This document shows, piece after piece, positions 33,866 through 42,615 of a DNA stretch of 48,119 bases. The translations under genes and the position numbers were made by a program. The notes below the pieces were generated by a model. It worked only from the letters and a program-made list of their open reading frames with translations, made no database searches and was not told the origin of the DNA. The stretch is from Candidatus Omnitrophota bacterium (GTDB lineage Bacteria > Omnitrophota > Omnitrophia > Omnitrophales > Aquincolibacteriaceae), in contig JAKLFP010000012.1 of assembly GCA_022711115.1 (NCBI GenBank), positions 1-48,119 on the forward strand, read 5' to 3'. The number at the start of each line of letters is the position of its first letter. Positions within the stretch are counted from its first letter, which is position 1.

Positions 33866-35407
33866 ATGGAACAAACGATTGTTGTTTTGGATTTTGGATC
33901 GCAATATACCCAGCTCATTGCGCGCCGTGTGCGTGAAAACAAAGTGTTCTCTAAAGTCTATCCGTTTTATGTGCCTTTCGAAAAAGTACTTGCGGATAAA
34001 CCGAAGGGGATCATTTTTTCGGGGTCCCCGGCCAATGTTTATGCAAAAGATGCGCCGATCCCGGACCGCCGTTTTTTCTCCAGCGGTATTCCAATCCTCG
34101 GAATTTGTTACGGCATGCAGCTTCTTTCCCATAAACTGGGCGGGAGGGTCCATAAGTCCAGAAAGCGCGAATATGGTTTTGCGAAGCTCCATATTTCAAA
34201 ACGAGAAAGCCCTTTATTTAAAGGAATTCCAAAGAGATTGACGTGTTGGATGAGTCATGGGGATAAGCTCGACAAGATCCCTGAAGGGTTCGAACGCCTG
34301 GCTTATACCGAAAATGCCCCTTTCGCTGCGATGGGGGATGCGAATCGAAAGTTTTACGCGATCCAGTTTCATGCGGAAGTAGCGCATACCGAGTTTGGTT
34401 CTCAAATCCTCAAAAATTTTTTAGTAAGAGTTTGCGGGTGCGTCCAGAACTGGACGCCCCGTTCATTTATCAAGGAAAGCGTGAGGAAGATCCGCACGCA
34501 GGTCGGAAAATCGCGTGTTGTGCTCGGGCTTTCCGGTGGGGTGGATTCTTCAGTAGCTGCGGCGCTCATTCATAAAGCCATCGGCAAACAACTTACCTGT
34601 ATTTTTGTGGATAACGGGTTGTTGCGGTTGAACGAAGTCGGCCGTGTGGAAAAAACGTTTCGCTGCCATTTCAAGATGAATCTCAAAGTCGTGGATGCGG
34701 AAAAGATTTTTTTGAGCCGCCTCAAGGGAGTCGTCGATCCCGAGAAGAAACGCAAGATTATCGGGAAAACCTTCATCGATGTTTTTCAGAAAGAAGCGAA
34801 TCGGCTTGGGAAAGTTCCCTTTCTTGCTCAGGGCACGCTTTACCCGGATGTGATTGAATCGGTTTCTTATTTCGGAGGGCCGACGAGCACGATCAAAAGC
34901 CATCACAATGTGGGGGGACTGCCCAAAGACATGAAATTCAAGCTTGTGGAACCTCTCAAAGAACTTTTTAAGGATGAGGTGCGTCTGGTGGGTCACGCTT
35001 TAGGGATTGATAAAGATATTGTGGGGCGCCAGCCGTTTCCAGGTCCCGGTCTTGCGGTACGTATTCTCGGAGAAGTACGGAAAGACAGGTGCGATCTTCT
35101 TCGGCAGGCAGACTGGATTGTGGTCGATGAAATCAAGAAAGCCGGTTATTACGACAAAGTCTGGCAATCCTTTGCGGTTTTGCTCCCAGTTCAGAGCGTT
35201 GGCGTGATGGGAGATGAGCGGACTTATGAAAATGCTGTTGCGGTACGTGCGGTTACTTCACTGGATGGCATGACCGCGGATTGGGCCAAGTTGCCGCCTG
35301 ATCTTCTGGGACGCATCTCCAACCGCATTATTAATGAAGTGCGTGGTATCAATCGTGTCTGCTATGATATCTCCAGTAAGCCACCCGCGACGATTGAGTG
35401 GGAATAG
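33866..35407 (+). CDS. guaA: GMP synthase (glutamine-hydrolysing)
   Basis: GuaA aminates XMP to GMP with ammonia from glutamine. The 513-residue protein has an N-terminal class I amidotransferase domain with C81 in GICYGMQLL and the His/Glu pair in [13 protein letters not shown]. An ATP pyrophosphatase domain follows, with P-loop [16 protein letters not shown], and then the dimerisation domain ending in [15 protein letters not shown]. All catalytic residues are visible. It follows guaB3 by 77 bases and probably shares its promoter. I see no independent promoter. Confidence 0.97.
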   Translation: MEQTIVVLDFGSQYTQLIARRVRENKVFSKVYPFYVPFEKVLADKPKGIIFSGSPANVYAKDAPIPDRRFFSSGIPILGICYGMQLLSHKLGGRVHKSRKREYGFAKLHISKRESPLFKGIPKRLTCWMSHGDKLDKIPEGFERLAYTENAPFAAMGDANRKFYAIQFHAEVAHTEFGSQILKNFLVRVCGCVQNWTPRSFIKESVRKIRTQVGKSRVVLGLSGGVDSSVAAALIHKAIGKQLTCIFVDNGLLRLNEVGRVEKTFRCHFKMNLKVVDAEKIFLSRLKGVVDPEKKRKIIGKTFIDVFQKEANRLGKVPFLAQGTLYPDVIESVSYFGGPTSTIKSHHNVGGLPKDMKFKLVEPLKELFKDEVRLVGHALGIDKDIVGRQPFPGPGLAVRILGEVRKDRCDLLRQADWIVVDEIKKAGYYDKVWQSFAVLLPVQSVGVMGDERTYENAVAVRAVTSLDGMTADWAKLPPDLLGRISNRIINEVRGINRVCYDISSKPPATIEWE

Positions 35408-35431
35408 CTCAAAAAACAAGACAGAGAACTA

Positions 35432-35486
35432 GGGACTCGTTCTTCGTTTTGTTTTTAGGTATTCGATTTTAATTTTTACGAGTCCC
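35432..35486. repeat. Inverted repeat between guaA and dnaE
   Basis: GGGACTCGT (35432-35440) and ACGAGTCCC (35478-35486) are perfect 9-base complements with a 37-base AT-rich loop containing several T runs. It sits between guaA and dnaE. It could be a termination structure or a regulator site. Confidence 0.45.
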
Positions 35487-35508
35487 AAGGTACAAGCCCC
35501 GAGCCACT

Positions 35509-38500
35509 ATGTCTCATAGCGATTTTGTCCATCTTCATTGCCATACCGAGTACAGTCTTCTCGACGCGACCTGCAAGATTCATGAACTCATGATGCGCGC
35601 CAATGAACTGCGGTTTCCGGCCCTCGCCATGACGGATAACGGCAACCTTTTTGGCGCCATTCAATTCTATTCTCAAGCCATGAAAGCCGGCGTCAAACCT
35701 ATTGTCGGTATGGGGGCCTATGTGGCGCCGGGTTCCCGTCTTGAAAAACAAGCGCATGGTATTAAAGAAGCTTCTTTTCACCTCACGCTTCTTGCCATGA
35801 ATGAGCAGGGCTACAGAAACCTGATGAAGCTTACAAGCATCGGGTATTTGGAAGGGTTTTACTACCGGCCGCGCATTGATAAAGAAGTTCTCAAAGAGCA
35901 TTCCGAGGGGTTGATTGGGTTAAGCGGTGGGCTTAAAGGTGAAATCCCTTACTATCTCTACCACGACCAGCATCATGACGCGCAAAAAGTTCTGGAAGAA
36001 TACCTTGGCATCTTTGGAAAGGATCGATTCTATCTTGAGATCATGGACCATGGTCTTGATGTGCAGAAAAAGGTTATCGAAGGATCCCAAAAGCTTGCCA
36101 GAGATCTTAAAGTAGGTTTGGCGGCAACGAATGATGTCCATTATATCCACCAGAACGAAGCCATGGCGCATGATGCGCTGATTTGTATCGGGACCGGCGC
36201 AAAGCTTGATGAGCCCCACCGAATGCGTTACCAAGGAGATCAGTATTACCTCCGGTCCGCGGAAGAAATGAAGCAGATCTTCAAAGATATTCCGCAGGCC
36301 ATCCGTTCAACGATCGAGATCGCAGAACGTTGTAATCTGGAACTTGATTTTCATAAAATTTTCTTACCGCATTTTCCGCCGCCCGAAGGAAAGACACAGA
36401 GGCAGCACCTTGAAGAGCTTTGTTTCAAGTTTCTCCGGGATCGTTTTAGCGGTGCCATACCCTCCAATTATGAATCACGATTGCGCATGGAAATCGAATT
36501 GATCAATAAGATGGGGTACATCAGCTATTTTTTGATCGTTTGGGATTTTATCCGCTTTGCCAGAGACAAGCATATTCCTGTGGGACCGGGACGCGGCTCT
36601 GCTGCCGGCAGTTTGGTAGCATATGCGCTTCATATCACCGATATCGATCCGATTAAATACGGCCTTTATTTTGAACGTTTTCTCAATCCAGAGCGAGTCA
36701 GCATGCCGGATATTGATATTGATTTTTGCTATGAGCGACGCGATGAGGTGATCGATTATGTGAAGCGGAAATACGGGACTCAAAACGTGGCGCAAATTAT
36801 TACCTTTGGAACAATGGCGGCAAAGGCGGCGGTGCGCGATGTGGGGCGTGTGATGGGTCTTTCCTATGCCGAAGTGGATAGGATTGCGAAAATGATTCCC
36901 CTGGAACTTAAGATCACGATCAAAAACGCGCTTGAACGTGAACCCGGGCTGAAGGAGATGGTAGCGACAGATTCGAGGATTGCCCAGCTGATGGAGACTT
37001 CGCAGGCCCTTGAAGGGCTTTCCCGTCACGCCTCCATTCATGCGGCTGGAGTGGTCATTTCCGATGTGCCTTTGACGGAGCATGTGCCTCTTTTCAAAAC
37101 AGAAGACCAGATTTGTACGCAATACACTATGAAAGACCTTGAAAAGATTGGTCTGCTTAAAATGGATTTTCTGGGATTGAAAACACTGACGGTCATTGAC
37201 GAAGCGGTCAAAATCGTTCAAAAAATGCGGGGCGTGAAAATTGATATCAGCCATCTTCCCGAGGATGATCCACAAACTTATGAAATGCTTGCTAAGGGAG
37301 ATGCCCTCGGGGTGTTTCAGCTTGAAAGTTCAGGGATGCGCGATCTTTTAAAAAAGATGAAACCGAGTCACTTTGATCACCTTGTCGCATTGTTGGCACT
37401 TTATCGCCCCGGTCCCTTGGGCAGCGGTATGGTGGATGATTTCATCAAGCGCATGCACGATCCCAAGCTTATCAAATACGATCATCCTGCCTTGGAGCCG
37501 AGTCTAAAAGAAACCTACGGCGTGATTCTTTATCAGGAACAGGTGATGCGGCTTGTCAGCGATCTGGCTGGATTCACACTGGCTCAGGCGGATTCGTTGC
37601 GCCGAGCGATCGGAAAAAAGATTCCGGAAGTCATGGCAAAGGAAAAAAAGGCTTTTATGGATGGGGCCATAAAACGAGGCGTGAAAGAAAAAGTCGCAGA
37701 AAAAATCTGGGAATTGATTGATTACTTTTCAGGTTATGGTTTTAATAAATCCCATTCTACGGCTTATGCGGCGGTTTCTTATCAAACAGCTTATCTTAAG
37801 GCGCATTATCCGGTGGAGTTTATGACTGCTCTTTTGACTTCGGAAATGAATAATACGGACAAAGTCGTCCAATACATTGAAGCGGCCAAGCAGATGGAAA
37901 TTAATGTGCTGCCACCTGCGGTCAATGAAAGTTTTTCCGAATTTACATGTGTCGGGAACTATATCCGCTTTGGGCTTGCCGCGATCAAAAATGTCGGGTC
38001 CACGGCGATTGAGTCCATTATCGCGACACGCATGAAAGACGGACCTTTCACATCCCTTTTTGATTTTGTCCAACGGGTTGATCTCCGGACTTGTAACCGA
38101 AAAGTTTTGGAAAGCCTGATTAAATGCGGCGCCTTTGATGAATGGAAACTCTATCGGTCTCAGTTGATGGCGATGCTTGACACGGTGCTTGACATGGGGG
38201 CCAACCTTCAAAAGGATCGAAGCCGTGGGCAGCTTTCCTTTTTCGAGAGCGGCGGAACGAAAGAAAGATTTCATGATGAGCAGGCTGCGATCCCTATGAT
38301 TCCGGAATGGCCGGAAAATCAGAAATTGGCCTACGAACGTGAATTGATCGGTTTTTATGTTTCGTCGCATCCTTTGGCGAATCATACCAAAATCCTTAAG
38401 AATTACGCAACCGCTTCGACAGAAACTCTCTCGGAATTCAACCATCAGGCCGAGGTGACTATCGGAGGGATCATTGACAACCTGAAGGAAATTGTGACCA

Positions 38501-38949
38501 AAAAAGGGGATAAGATGAGTTTTATGACGTTGCAAGATTTGAGCGGTTCCTGCGAGGTGGTGGTGTTCCCAAGCGTTTATAAAACGGCCCTTTCTTTTAT
38601 CCAAAAAGATGCCATTGTGTTTGTTCGCGGAAAGATCGATGCCCGTGATGATGTCCCCAAAATCCTTGCGGATGAAATAGTTCCCCTTGAAGAAGTCCCG
38701 AAACGTTTTACGCGCCTCATTGCTATCAATCTCAAGACCGCGGGACTGGGTCCTGATGTTCTTAAAGAAGTTCGAAAGATTCTTACGCAACATAAGGGAA
38801 CCACGCCAGTCTATTTTACTTTGCAGGATCCCAAGGGACATCGCACGGTGATCGATTCAGGTGAAAATTTAAAAGTGACAACCTCGGATGCGTTATTTGA
38901 AGAATTAGAGCATCTCCTTGGAGAGAATTCGGTTAAAATCCGTTCTTAG
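35509..38949 (+). CDS. dnaE: DNA polymerase III alpha subunit
   Basis: DnaE is the replicative polymerase. The 1146-residue protein begins with a PHP domain (FVHLHCHTEYSLLDA), then the polymerase domain with GRGSAAGSLVAYAL and the catalytic aspartates in MPDIDIDFCYERR. Finger and helix-hairpin-helix parts follow (SGYGFNKSHSTAYA). The OB-fold VTIGGIIDNLKEI and a C-terminal tau-binding region complete it. Length and order fit DnaE1, not PolC or the error-prone DnaE2. The PHP domain keeps its leading histidines; whether it is an active proofreading site needs a residue-by-residue check. Confidence 0.97.
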   Translation: MSHSDFVHLHCHTEYSLLDATCKIHELMMRANELRFPALAMTDNGNLFGAIQFYSQAMKAGVKPIVGMGAYVAPGSRLEKQAHGIKEASFHLTLLAMNEQGYRNLMKLTSIGYLEGFYYRPRIDKEVLKEHSEGLIGLSGGLKGEIPYYLYHDQHHDAQKVLEEYLGIFGKDRFYLEIMDHGLDVQKKVIEGSQKLARDLKVGLAATNDVHYIHQNEAMAHDALICIGTGAKLDEPHRMRYQGDQYYLRSAEEMKQIFKDIPQAIRSTIEIAERCNLELDFHKIFLPHFPPPEGKTQRQHLEELCFKFLRDRFSGAIPSNYESRLRMEIELINKMGYISYFLIVWDFIRFARDKHIPVGPGRGSAAGSLVAYALHITDIDPIKYGLYFERFLNPERVSMPDIDIDFCYERRDEVIDYVKRKYGTQNVAQIITFGTMAAKAAVRDVGRVMGLSYAEVDRIAKMIPLELKITIKNALEREPGLKEMVATDSRIAQLMETSQALEGLSRHASIHAAGVVISDVPLTEHVPLFKTEDQICTQYTMKDLEKIGLLKMDFLGLKTLTVIDEAVKIVQKMRGVKIDISHLPEDDPQTYEMLAKGDALGVFQLESSGMRDLLKKMKPSHFDHLVALLALYRPGPLGSGMVDDFIKRMHDPKLIKYDHPALEPSLKETYGVILYQEQVMRLVSDLAGFTLAQADSLRRAIGKKIPEVMAKEKKAFMDGAIKRGVKEKVAEKIWELIDYFSGYGFNKSHSTAYAAVSYQTAYLKAHYPVEFMTALLTSEMNNTDKVVQYIEAAKQMEINVLPPAVNESFSEFTCVGNYIRFGLAAIKNVGSTAIESIIATRMKDGPFTSLFDFVQRVDLRTCNRKVLESLIKCGAFDEWKLYRSQLMAMLDTVLDMGANLQKDRSRGQLSFFESGGTKERFHDEQAAIPMIPEWPENQKLAYERELIGFYVSSHPLANHTKILKNYATASTETLSEFNHQAEVTIGGIIDNLKEIVTKKGDKMSFMTLQDLSGSCEVVVFPSVYKTALSFIQKDAIVFVRGKIDARDDVPKILADEIVPLEEVPKRFTRLIAINLKTAGLGPDVLKEVRKILTQHKGTTPVYFTLQDPKGHRTVIDSGENLKVTTSDALFEELEHLLGENSVKIRS

Positions 38950-39001
38950 GGATGCTTTTTCTTTAACTCTAGATATTGCATGAGGTTACAACGGAAAGTC
39001 C

Positions 39002-39030
39002 TTGACAAACCTTTTTTGATTTGCTATTTT
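39002..39030 (+). promoter_or_regulatory. Promoter of the HU-like gene
   Basis: A perfect TTGACA (39002-39007), a 17-base spacer and TATTTT (39025-39030) precede the HU-like gene. A start near 39037 gives a leader of about 65 bases. Confidence 0.75.
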
Positions 39031-39101
39031 TTTGCATCTTCAAACAGGATAAGCAGTTGGGTCAACAATGCTACTGCTTCTTCGATAAAGGAGGTGGGAA
39101 C

Positions 39102-39374
39102 TTGACTAAAAAAGATATTGTGATGAAAGTCTCGAACGAAACGAATCTCACCCAAATAGACGTCAAAAAAATTGTCCAAAAAACTCTTGATGTCATCTCG
39201 GAAAGTCTTCAACGGGCTGAAACCGTAGAATTGCGAAATTTTGGTGTGTTTAAAGTCAAAAACCGTCGCGGTCGATTAGGACGCAATCCTCGGACAGGCG
39301 AAGAAGTGACCGTGCCTGAAAAGAAAGTAGTAGTTTTTAAGCCCGGGCTCATTTTGAAAATCAAAGTGAAGTAG
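39102..39374 (+). CDS. HU/IHF-family DNA-binding protein
   Basis: The 90-residue nucleoid protein bends DNA as a dimer. It has the family layout: MTKKDIVMKVSNETNLT, VELRNFGVFKVKNRRG and the DNA-arm motif GRNPRTGEEV, ending in FKPGLILKIKVK. The start is a TTG at 39102, decided by an almost perfect ribosome site AAAGGAGGTG seven bases upstream; no ATG gives the family N-terminus. This is the clearest non-ATG start in the window. The frame upstream runs into the promoter. Confidence 0.93.
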   Translation: MTKKDIVMKVSNETNLTQIDVKKIVQKTLDVISESLQRAETVELRNFGVFKVKNRRGRLGRNPRTGEEVTVPEKKVVVFKPGLILKIKVK

Positions 39375-39443
39375 ATAGAAAAGCGCGCTGAGAAATTCCT
39401 CGGTGACGAAGTTTGAATTTTGACAGTTTTTAAGGAGGCTAGG

Positions 39444-39737
39444 ATGGCGGAAAAAGGTAAGGTGAAGTGGTTTTCTAACGTAAAGGGCTTCGGGTTTCTT
39501 CGCAAAGAAGGAGAGGAACGTGATATCTTCGTTCATTATTCGGCAATTCAGGGCGAAGGATATAAACGACTTAATCCTGACGAAGAGGTAGAGTTCGAGA
39601 TCGTTCAGGGCGAAAAAGGACCCCAGGCTCAGAATGTTGTCCGCACGAAGAAGCCTAAAGAGGAAGGTTCGGCTGCAGGCGCTTCGGAAGCCAAGAAGGA
39701 AGACAAGAAAAAGTCTGAAGCACCGGCGAAGAAATAG
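39444..39737 (+). CDS. Cold-shock domain protein with charged tail
   Basis: The 97-residue protein has a cold-shock domain with RNP1-like [10 protein letters not shown] and RNP2 DIFVHYSAI, which bind single-stranded RNA or DNA. After about residue 66 there is a low-complexity tail of Lys, Ala, Glu and Ser ([17 protein letters not shown]). The extra tail is absent from classical CspA. ATG 39444 follows AAGGAGG; the earlier start at 39420 lacks a signal. It lies 69 bases after the HU-like gene. Confidence 0.92.
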   Translation: MAEKGKVKWFSNVKGFGFLRKEGEERDIFVHYSAIQGEGYKRLNPDEEVEFEIVQGEKGPQAQNVVRTKKPKEEGSAAGASEAKKEDKKKSEAPAKK

Positions 39738-39855
39738 ACTTTTTTCAGCATTGATTCTGAGAAATCGCTTGGCTCTTCTTTTTTCATGTTCCGCTCCGAC
39801 AATTTTTTGATCGTCATCTCTACTCCCCAGACTGGAAGATTTTGAGAATCATGGC

Positions 39856-40659
39856 ATGTCAGAAAATCAACGTTCCAGAAAATTAAGGCGGTTTTTTACT
39901 GCTCAATCCCTCCAAGTTCACCAGCAGGATTTCTGGCTGGAACCTTCGGAGACTCATCACCTGCGCGATAGTATTCGTTTAAAAATCGGAGATACTTGCC
40001 TCATTACAGACGGCCAAGGGAGAGAAGCGGAGGCGGTCATCCTGGAATTTGACGGTAGTGGCCGAGCCCATTTGGATATTCTCAAGAGAGCCATTCAACA
40101 AAAAATTCAAAAAAGAGGCTGCTTTCTTCGGGTTATGCCCGCATTGCTGCGTAAAGGAAAAACCGATCTGGTAATTGAAAAAGCCCAGGAACTTTGCGTG
40201 GATGAGATCCGGCCGATTTTTTCCGAACGTTGTGAAGTTAAACTGACTAAAGAAAAGATCGGAAAGGTCATGGATCGCTGGAATCGCATTGCCCGCGAAG
40301 CAAGTAAACAGTCCGGCTCTCTCAATGTATTGAGGATTGCCGAACCGGTTGATTTTAAAAAGGCTGTTTCCACCATCGCGCCGGATGAAGTTCTGGTGAT
40401 TTTTCATCCTTGCAAGGAGGCGGTGCCTTTTTCTGATTTGCTTACCGAATTGAAAGCATCCAAAGAAAAAAACAAAGTCTTGAATATTTTAATCGGGCCT
40501 GAGGGCGGTTTTTCGGATGACGAGATTTCCTGGGTTCGATGGAAAAGAAATGAGAAACAATACAGGCTTGTGAGCCTTGGGGAAGTGCTTCTTAAGGCGG
40601 ATACGGCTTTTGTGGGAATCGTCTCAACGCTTCAATTTTCAGGGGTTCTTGTGTCATGA
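39856..40659 (+). CDS. rsmE: 16S rRNA m3U1498 methyltransferase
   Basis: RsmE methylates U1498 of 16S rRNA. The 267-residue protein has an N-terminal PUA-like domain (HHLRDSIRLKIGD) and a C-terminal SPOUT domain. Knot motifs are EKAQELCVDEIRPIFSER, ILIGPEGGFSDDE and SLGEVLLKADTA. The last is slightly off the common LGxRILRxETA form. The start at 39856 is the second of two nearby ATG codons (39851 is in another frame). Its stop overlaps mtaB by ATGA. Confidence 0.92.
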   Translation: MSENQRSRKLRRFFTAQSLQVHQQDFWLEPSETHHLRDSIRLKIGDTCLITDGQGREAEAVILEFDGSGRAHLDILKRAIQQKIQKRGCFLRVMPALLRKGKTDLVIEKAQELCVDEIRPIFSERCEVKLTKEKIGKVMDRWNRIAREASKQSGSLNVLRIAEPVDFKKAVSTIAPDEVLVIFHPCKEAVPFSDLLTELKASKEKNKVLNILIGPEGGFSDDEISWVRWKRNEKQYRLVSLGEVLLKADTAFVGIVSTLQFSGVLVS

Positions 40660-41996
40660 CGACCGATGCAGCTTCTTCTTCCAAACGGAACGCCCGGTTT
40701 TATACACTAGGTTGTAAGGTCAACCAGTACGAAACTCAGGCGATCCGGGAATCTTTTGAACGGAAGGGCGTTCGTGATGCGGAAGGTGATCGCGAGGCTT
40801 TATGCGATTTCGTTGTTTTAAATACGTGCACCGTTACGGAAGATGCGGACAAAACGAACCGTTACTGGATCCGCCGTCTCCGACGTGAACATCCGGGTGC
40901 TTGTTTAGTAGTTACGGGTTGCTACGTAAAGAGGAACCGTAAAGAGATTGAGGCGATGCCTGAGGTCGATCATATTTTTACAAATGATGAGAAGTCCGTC
41001 TTAGCCGATCGTTTGCTTGAAGATGCGGGCAAGGTTCAGGAGGATGAATCGCAGGAGTTTTTAAATTTTTCTCCCCTCGCTATTTCCAAGTCCGAAGGCA
41101 GGACGCGTGCCTACGTGAAGATTCAGGATGGTTGTAATCATCTTTGCAGTTTCTGTAAAGTAGCGCTTGTGCGTGGCCGTTCGCGGAGTCGTGTTTTATC
41201 TGAGATTAAGGAAGAGGTGATCAGACTTCGTGATGCCGGGTACCGTGAAGTCATTTTGACCGGTATTCAATTAGGGGCTTACGGGCTTGATCTGCAACAT
41301 TTTCCATCGGATCCATTGCTGGAAGTTGTGAGTGTATGTGCCCGCGTCGAAGGGATTGAAAGGATTCGGCTTAGTTCCATCGAATTGACGGATCTCAATC
41401 AATCTTTGCGCGATGCGTTCCGAAGTTTTCCAAAGCTTTGTCCTCATCTGCATATTCCGCTTCAGAGTGGTGATAATGAAGTGCTGCGCCGCATGAACCG
41501 GCGTTATACTCGGGAGATGTATCGTGACGTCGTTTTGGAGTTGCAGGCAAAAGTTCCTGATTTTTCTTTAAGCATTGATGTCATGACCGGGTTTCCCGGA
41601 GAGACAGAAGAACAATTTCAGAATACCCTGGAACTTTTAAATCTTGTGAAACCTTTGAAAAGTCATGTGTTCCCATACAGCCGTAGAGAAGGAACGCAAG
41701 CGGCAGCGTTCGGAATTTTACCTTTGCAGGTGGTCCGCGACCGTGTCCGACGTATGATCGCGTGGACGGATAATCTGTCCCAGGGAATTCGTTGCAATTA
41801 TTTGGGCCGTTCTTTTGAAGTGTTAGTCGAGCATCGGGATGAACGAACGGGAATTTGGGTGGGTCATACAGCAAATTTTTTAAAAGTTTTTTTTGAGTTT
41901 CCTCAAGACATCCAAGGGTGTATGATAACGGCGCGTTTAGAGAAACTTTTGCATGAAGGCTTTTATGGTGTGGTGACAACGAAGGAGAGCGCATAA
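40656..41996 (+). CDS. mtaB: tRNA t6A37 methylthiotransferase MtaB
   Basis: MtaB is a radical-SAM enzyme adding a methylthio group to threonylcarbamoyl-adenosine 37 of tRNA. The 446-residue protein has an N-terminal methylthiotransferase domain (FYTLGCKVNQYETQ), the SAM cluster CxxxCxxC in DGCNHLCSFCKV, and HIPLQSGDNEVLRRMNRRYT. The cysteines of the second cluster are in GCK, NTCT and GCY. A C-terminal TRAM-like domain follows. It overlaps rsmE by ATGA and cvpA by one base. Confidence 0.93.
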   Translation: MTTDAASSSKRNARFYTLGCKVNQYETQAIRESFERKGVRDAEGDREALCDFVVLNTCTVTEDADKTNRYWIRRLRREHPGACLVVTGCYVKRNRKEIEAMPEVDHIFTNDEKSVLADRLLEDAGKVQEDESQEFLNFSPLAISKSEGRTRAYVKIQDGCNHLCSFCKVALVRGRSRSRVLSEIKEEVIRLRDAGYREVILTGIQLGAYGLDLQHFPSDPLLEVVSVCARVEGIERIRLSSIELTDLNQSLRDAFRSFPKLCPHLHIPLQSGDNEVLRRMNRRYTREMYRDVVLELQAKVPDFSLSIDVMTGFPGETEEQFQNTLELLNLVKPLKSHVFPYSRREGTQAAAFGILPLQVVRDRVRRMIAWTDNLSQGIRCNYLGRSFEVLVEHRDERTGIWVGHTANFLKVFFEFPQDIQGCMITARLEKLLHEGFYGVVTTKESA

Positions 41997-42604
41997 TGGA
42001 ATGGGTATGGCAGTTGCTGGATAACATTCAAAAAAGCCATGTTTTTGAGAAGTTGCAAAGCTTAGCCCCGTTTGACTGGTGTATGTTGTTTGCCTTGCTA
42101 TTTGGAATATCCTATGGCAGCCGTCAGGGTGTTAGCAATATGTTCTCCCATGTCCTTAGTCTTTTGCTGACCGGGTTGGTTGCCATGAGTTTTTATGAAA
42201 AAGGGGCGGCAGTATTGAACGATAGGGCTTACTTTATTCCTCTCGAAGCGGCAAAACCCATTATTTTCTTTTTAACCAGTGTTTTTGTTTGGGTTTCGAG
42301 TGCTTGGTTGTTCAGCCTTGTTGGCAAGTTCGCGCGTATCGAAATCTCCGGAATTCTAAAGCCCATTGGAGGGATGTTTCTCGGAGCTTTTCATTTTATT
42401 CTTTTGATGAGTTTGATTGTTCAGTTCTTTCTCTTTTTTCCCGCGGAATCTATTCAAAAAATCTTCAAATCCGGACAGACTTATTCCGGATATGCGATTT
42501 CGAGAGTTCTGCCCGACCTGTACCGGATGATTGTGATGCCTAAAGAGGAGCCCTCGGCATCCATCCCAGTTCGCAAAACATTTAAGACGCGCCAGGCCAA
42601 CTAA
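41996..42604 (+). CDS. CvpA-family membrane protein
   Basis: The 202-residue protein has four hydrophobic segments in the CvpA pattern (about residues 28-45, 50-66, 83-106 and 120-147). They are preceded by the family-like PFDWCMLFALLFGISYGSRQG. A polar C-terminal tail follows. CvpA was named for colicin V production, and homologues are linked to envelope homeostasis; the biochemical role is unresolved. Position between mtaB and dnaG, 11 bases before the latter, suggests one transcript. Confidence 0.8.
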   Translation: MEWVWQLLDNIQKSHVFEKLQSLAPFDWCMLFALLFGISYGSRQGVSNMFSHVLSLLLTGLVAMSFYEKGAAVLNDRAYFIPLEAAKPIIFFLTSVFVWVSSAWLFSLVGKFARIEISGILKPIGGMFLGAFHFILLMSLIVQFFLFFPAESIQKIFKSGQTYSGYAISRVLPDLYRMIVMPKEEPSASIPVRKTFKTRQAN

Positions 42605-42615
42605 ACGCGAAAACT

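Noticed and set aside
36475-37275. Minus-strand open frame of 266 codons
   Set aside because: It lies wholly inside dnaE, whose protein matches its family throughout. The antisense translation has no recognisable family and a shadow-like composition.
37729-38841. Minus-strand open frame of 370 codons
   Set aside because: It is antisense to dnaE, has no ribosome site and no family match; it is explained by codon bias of the sense gene.
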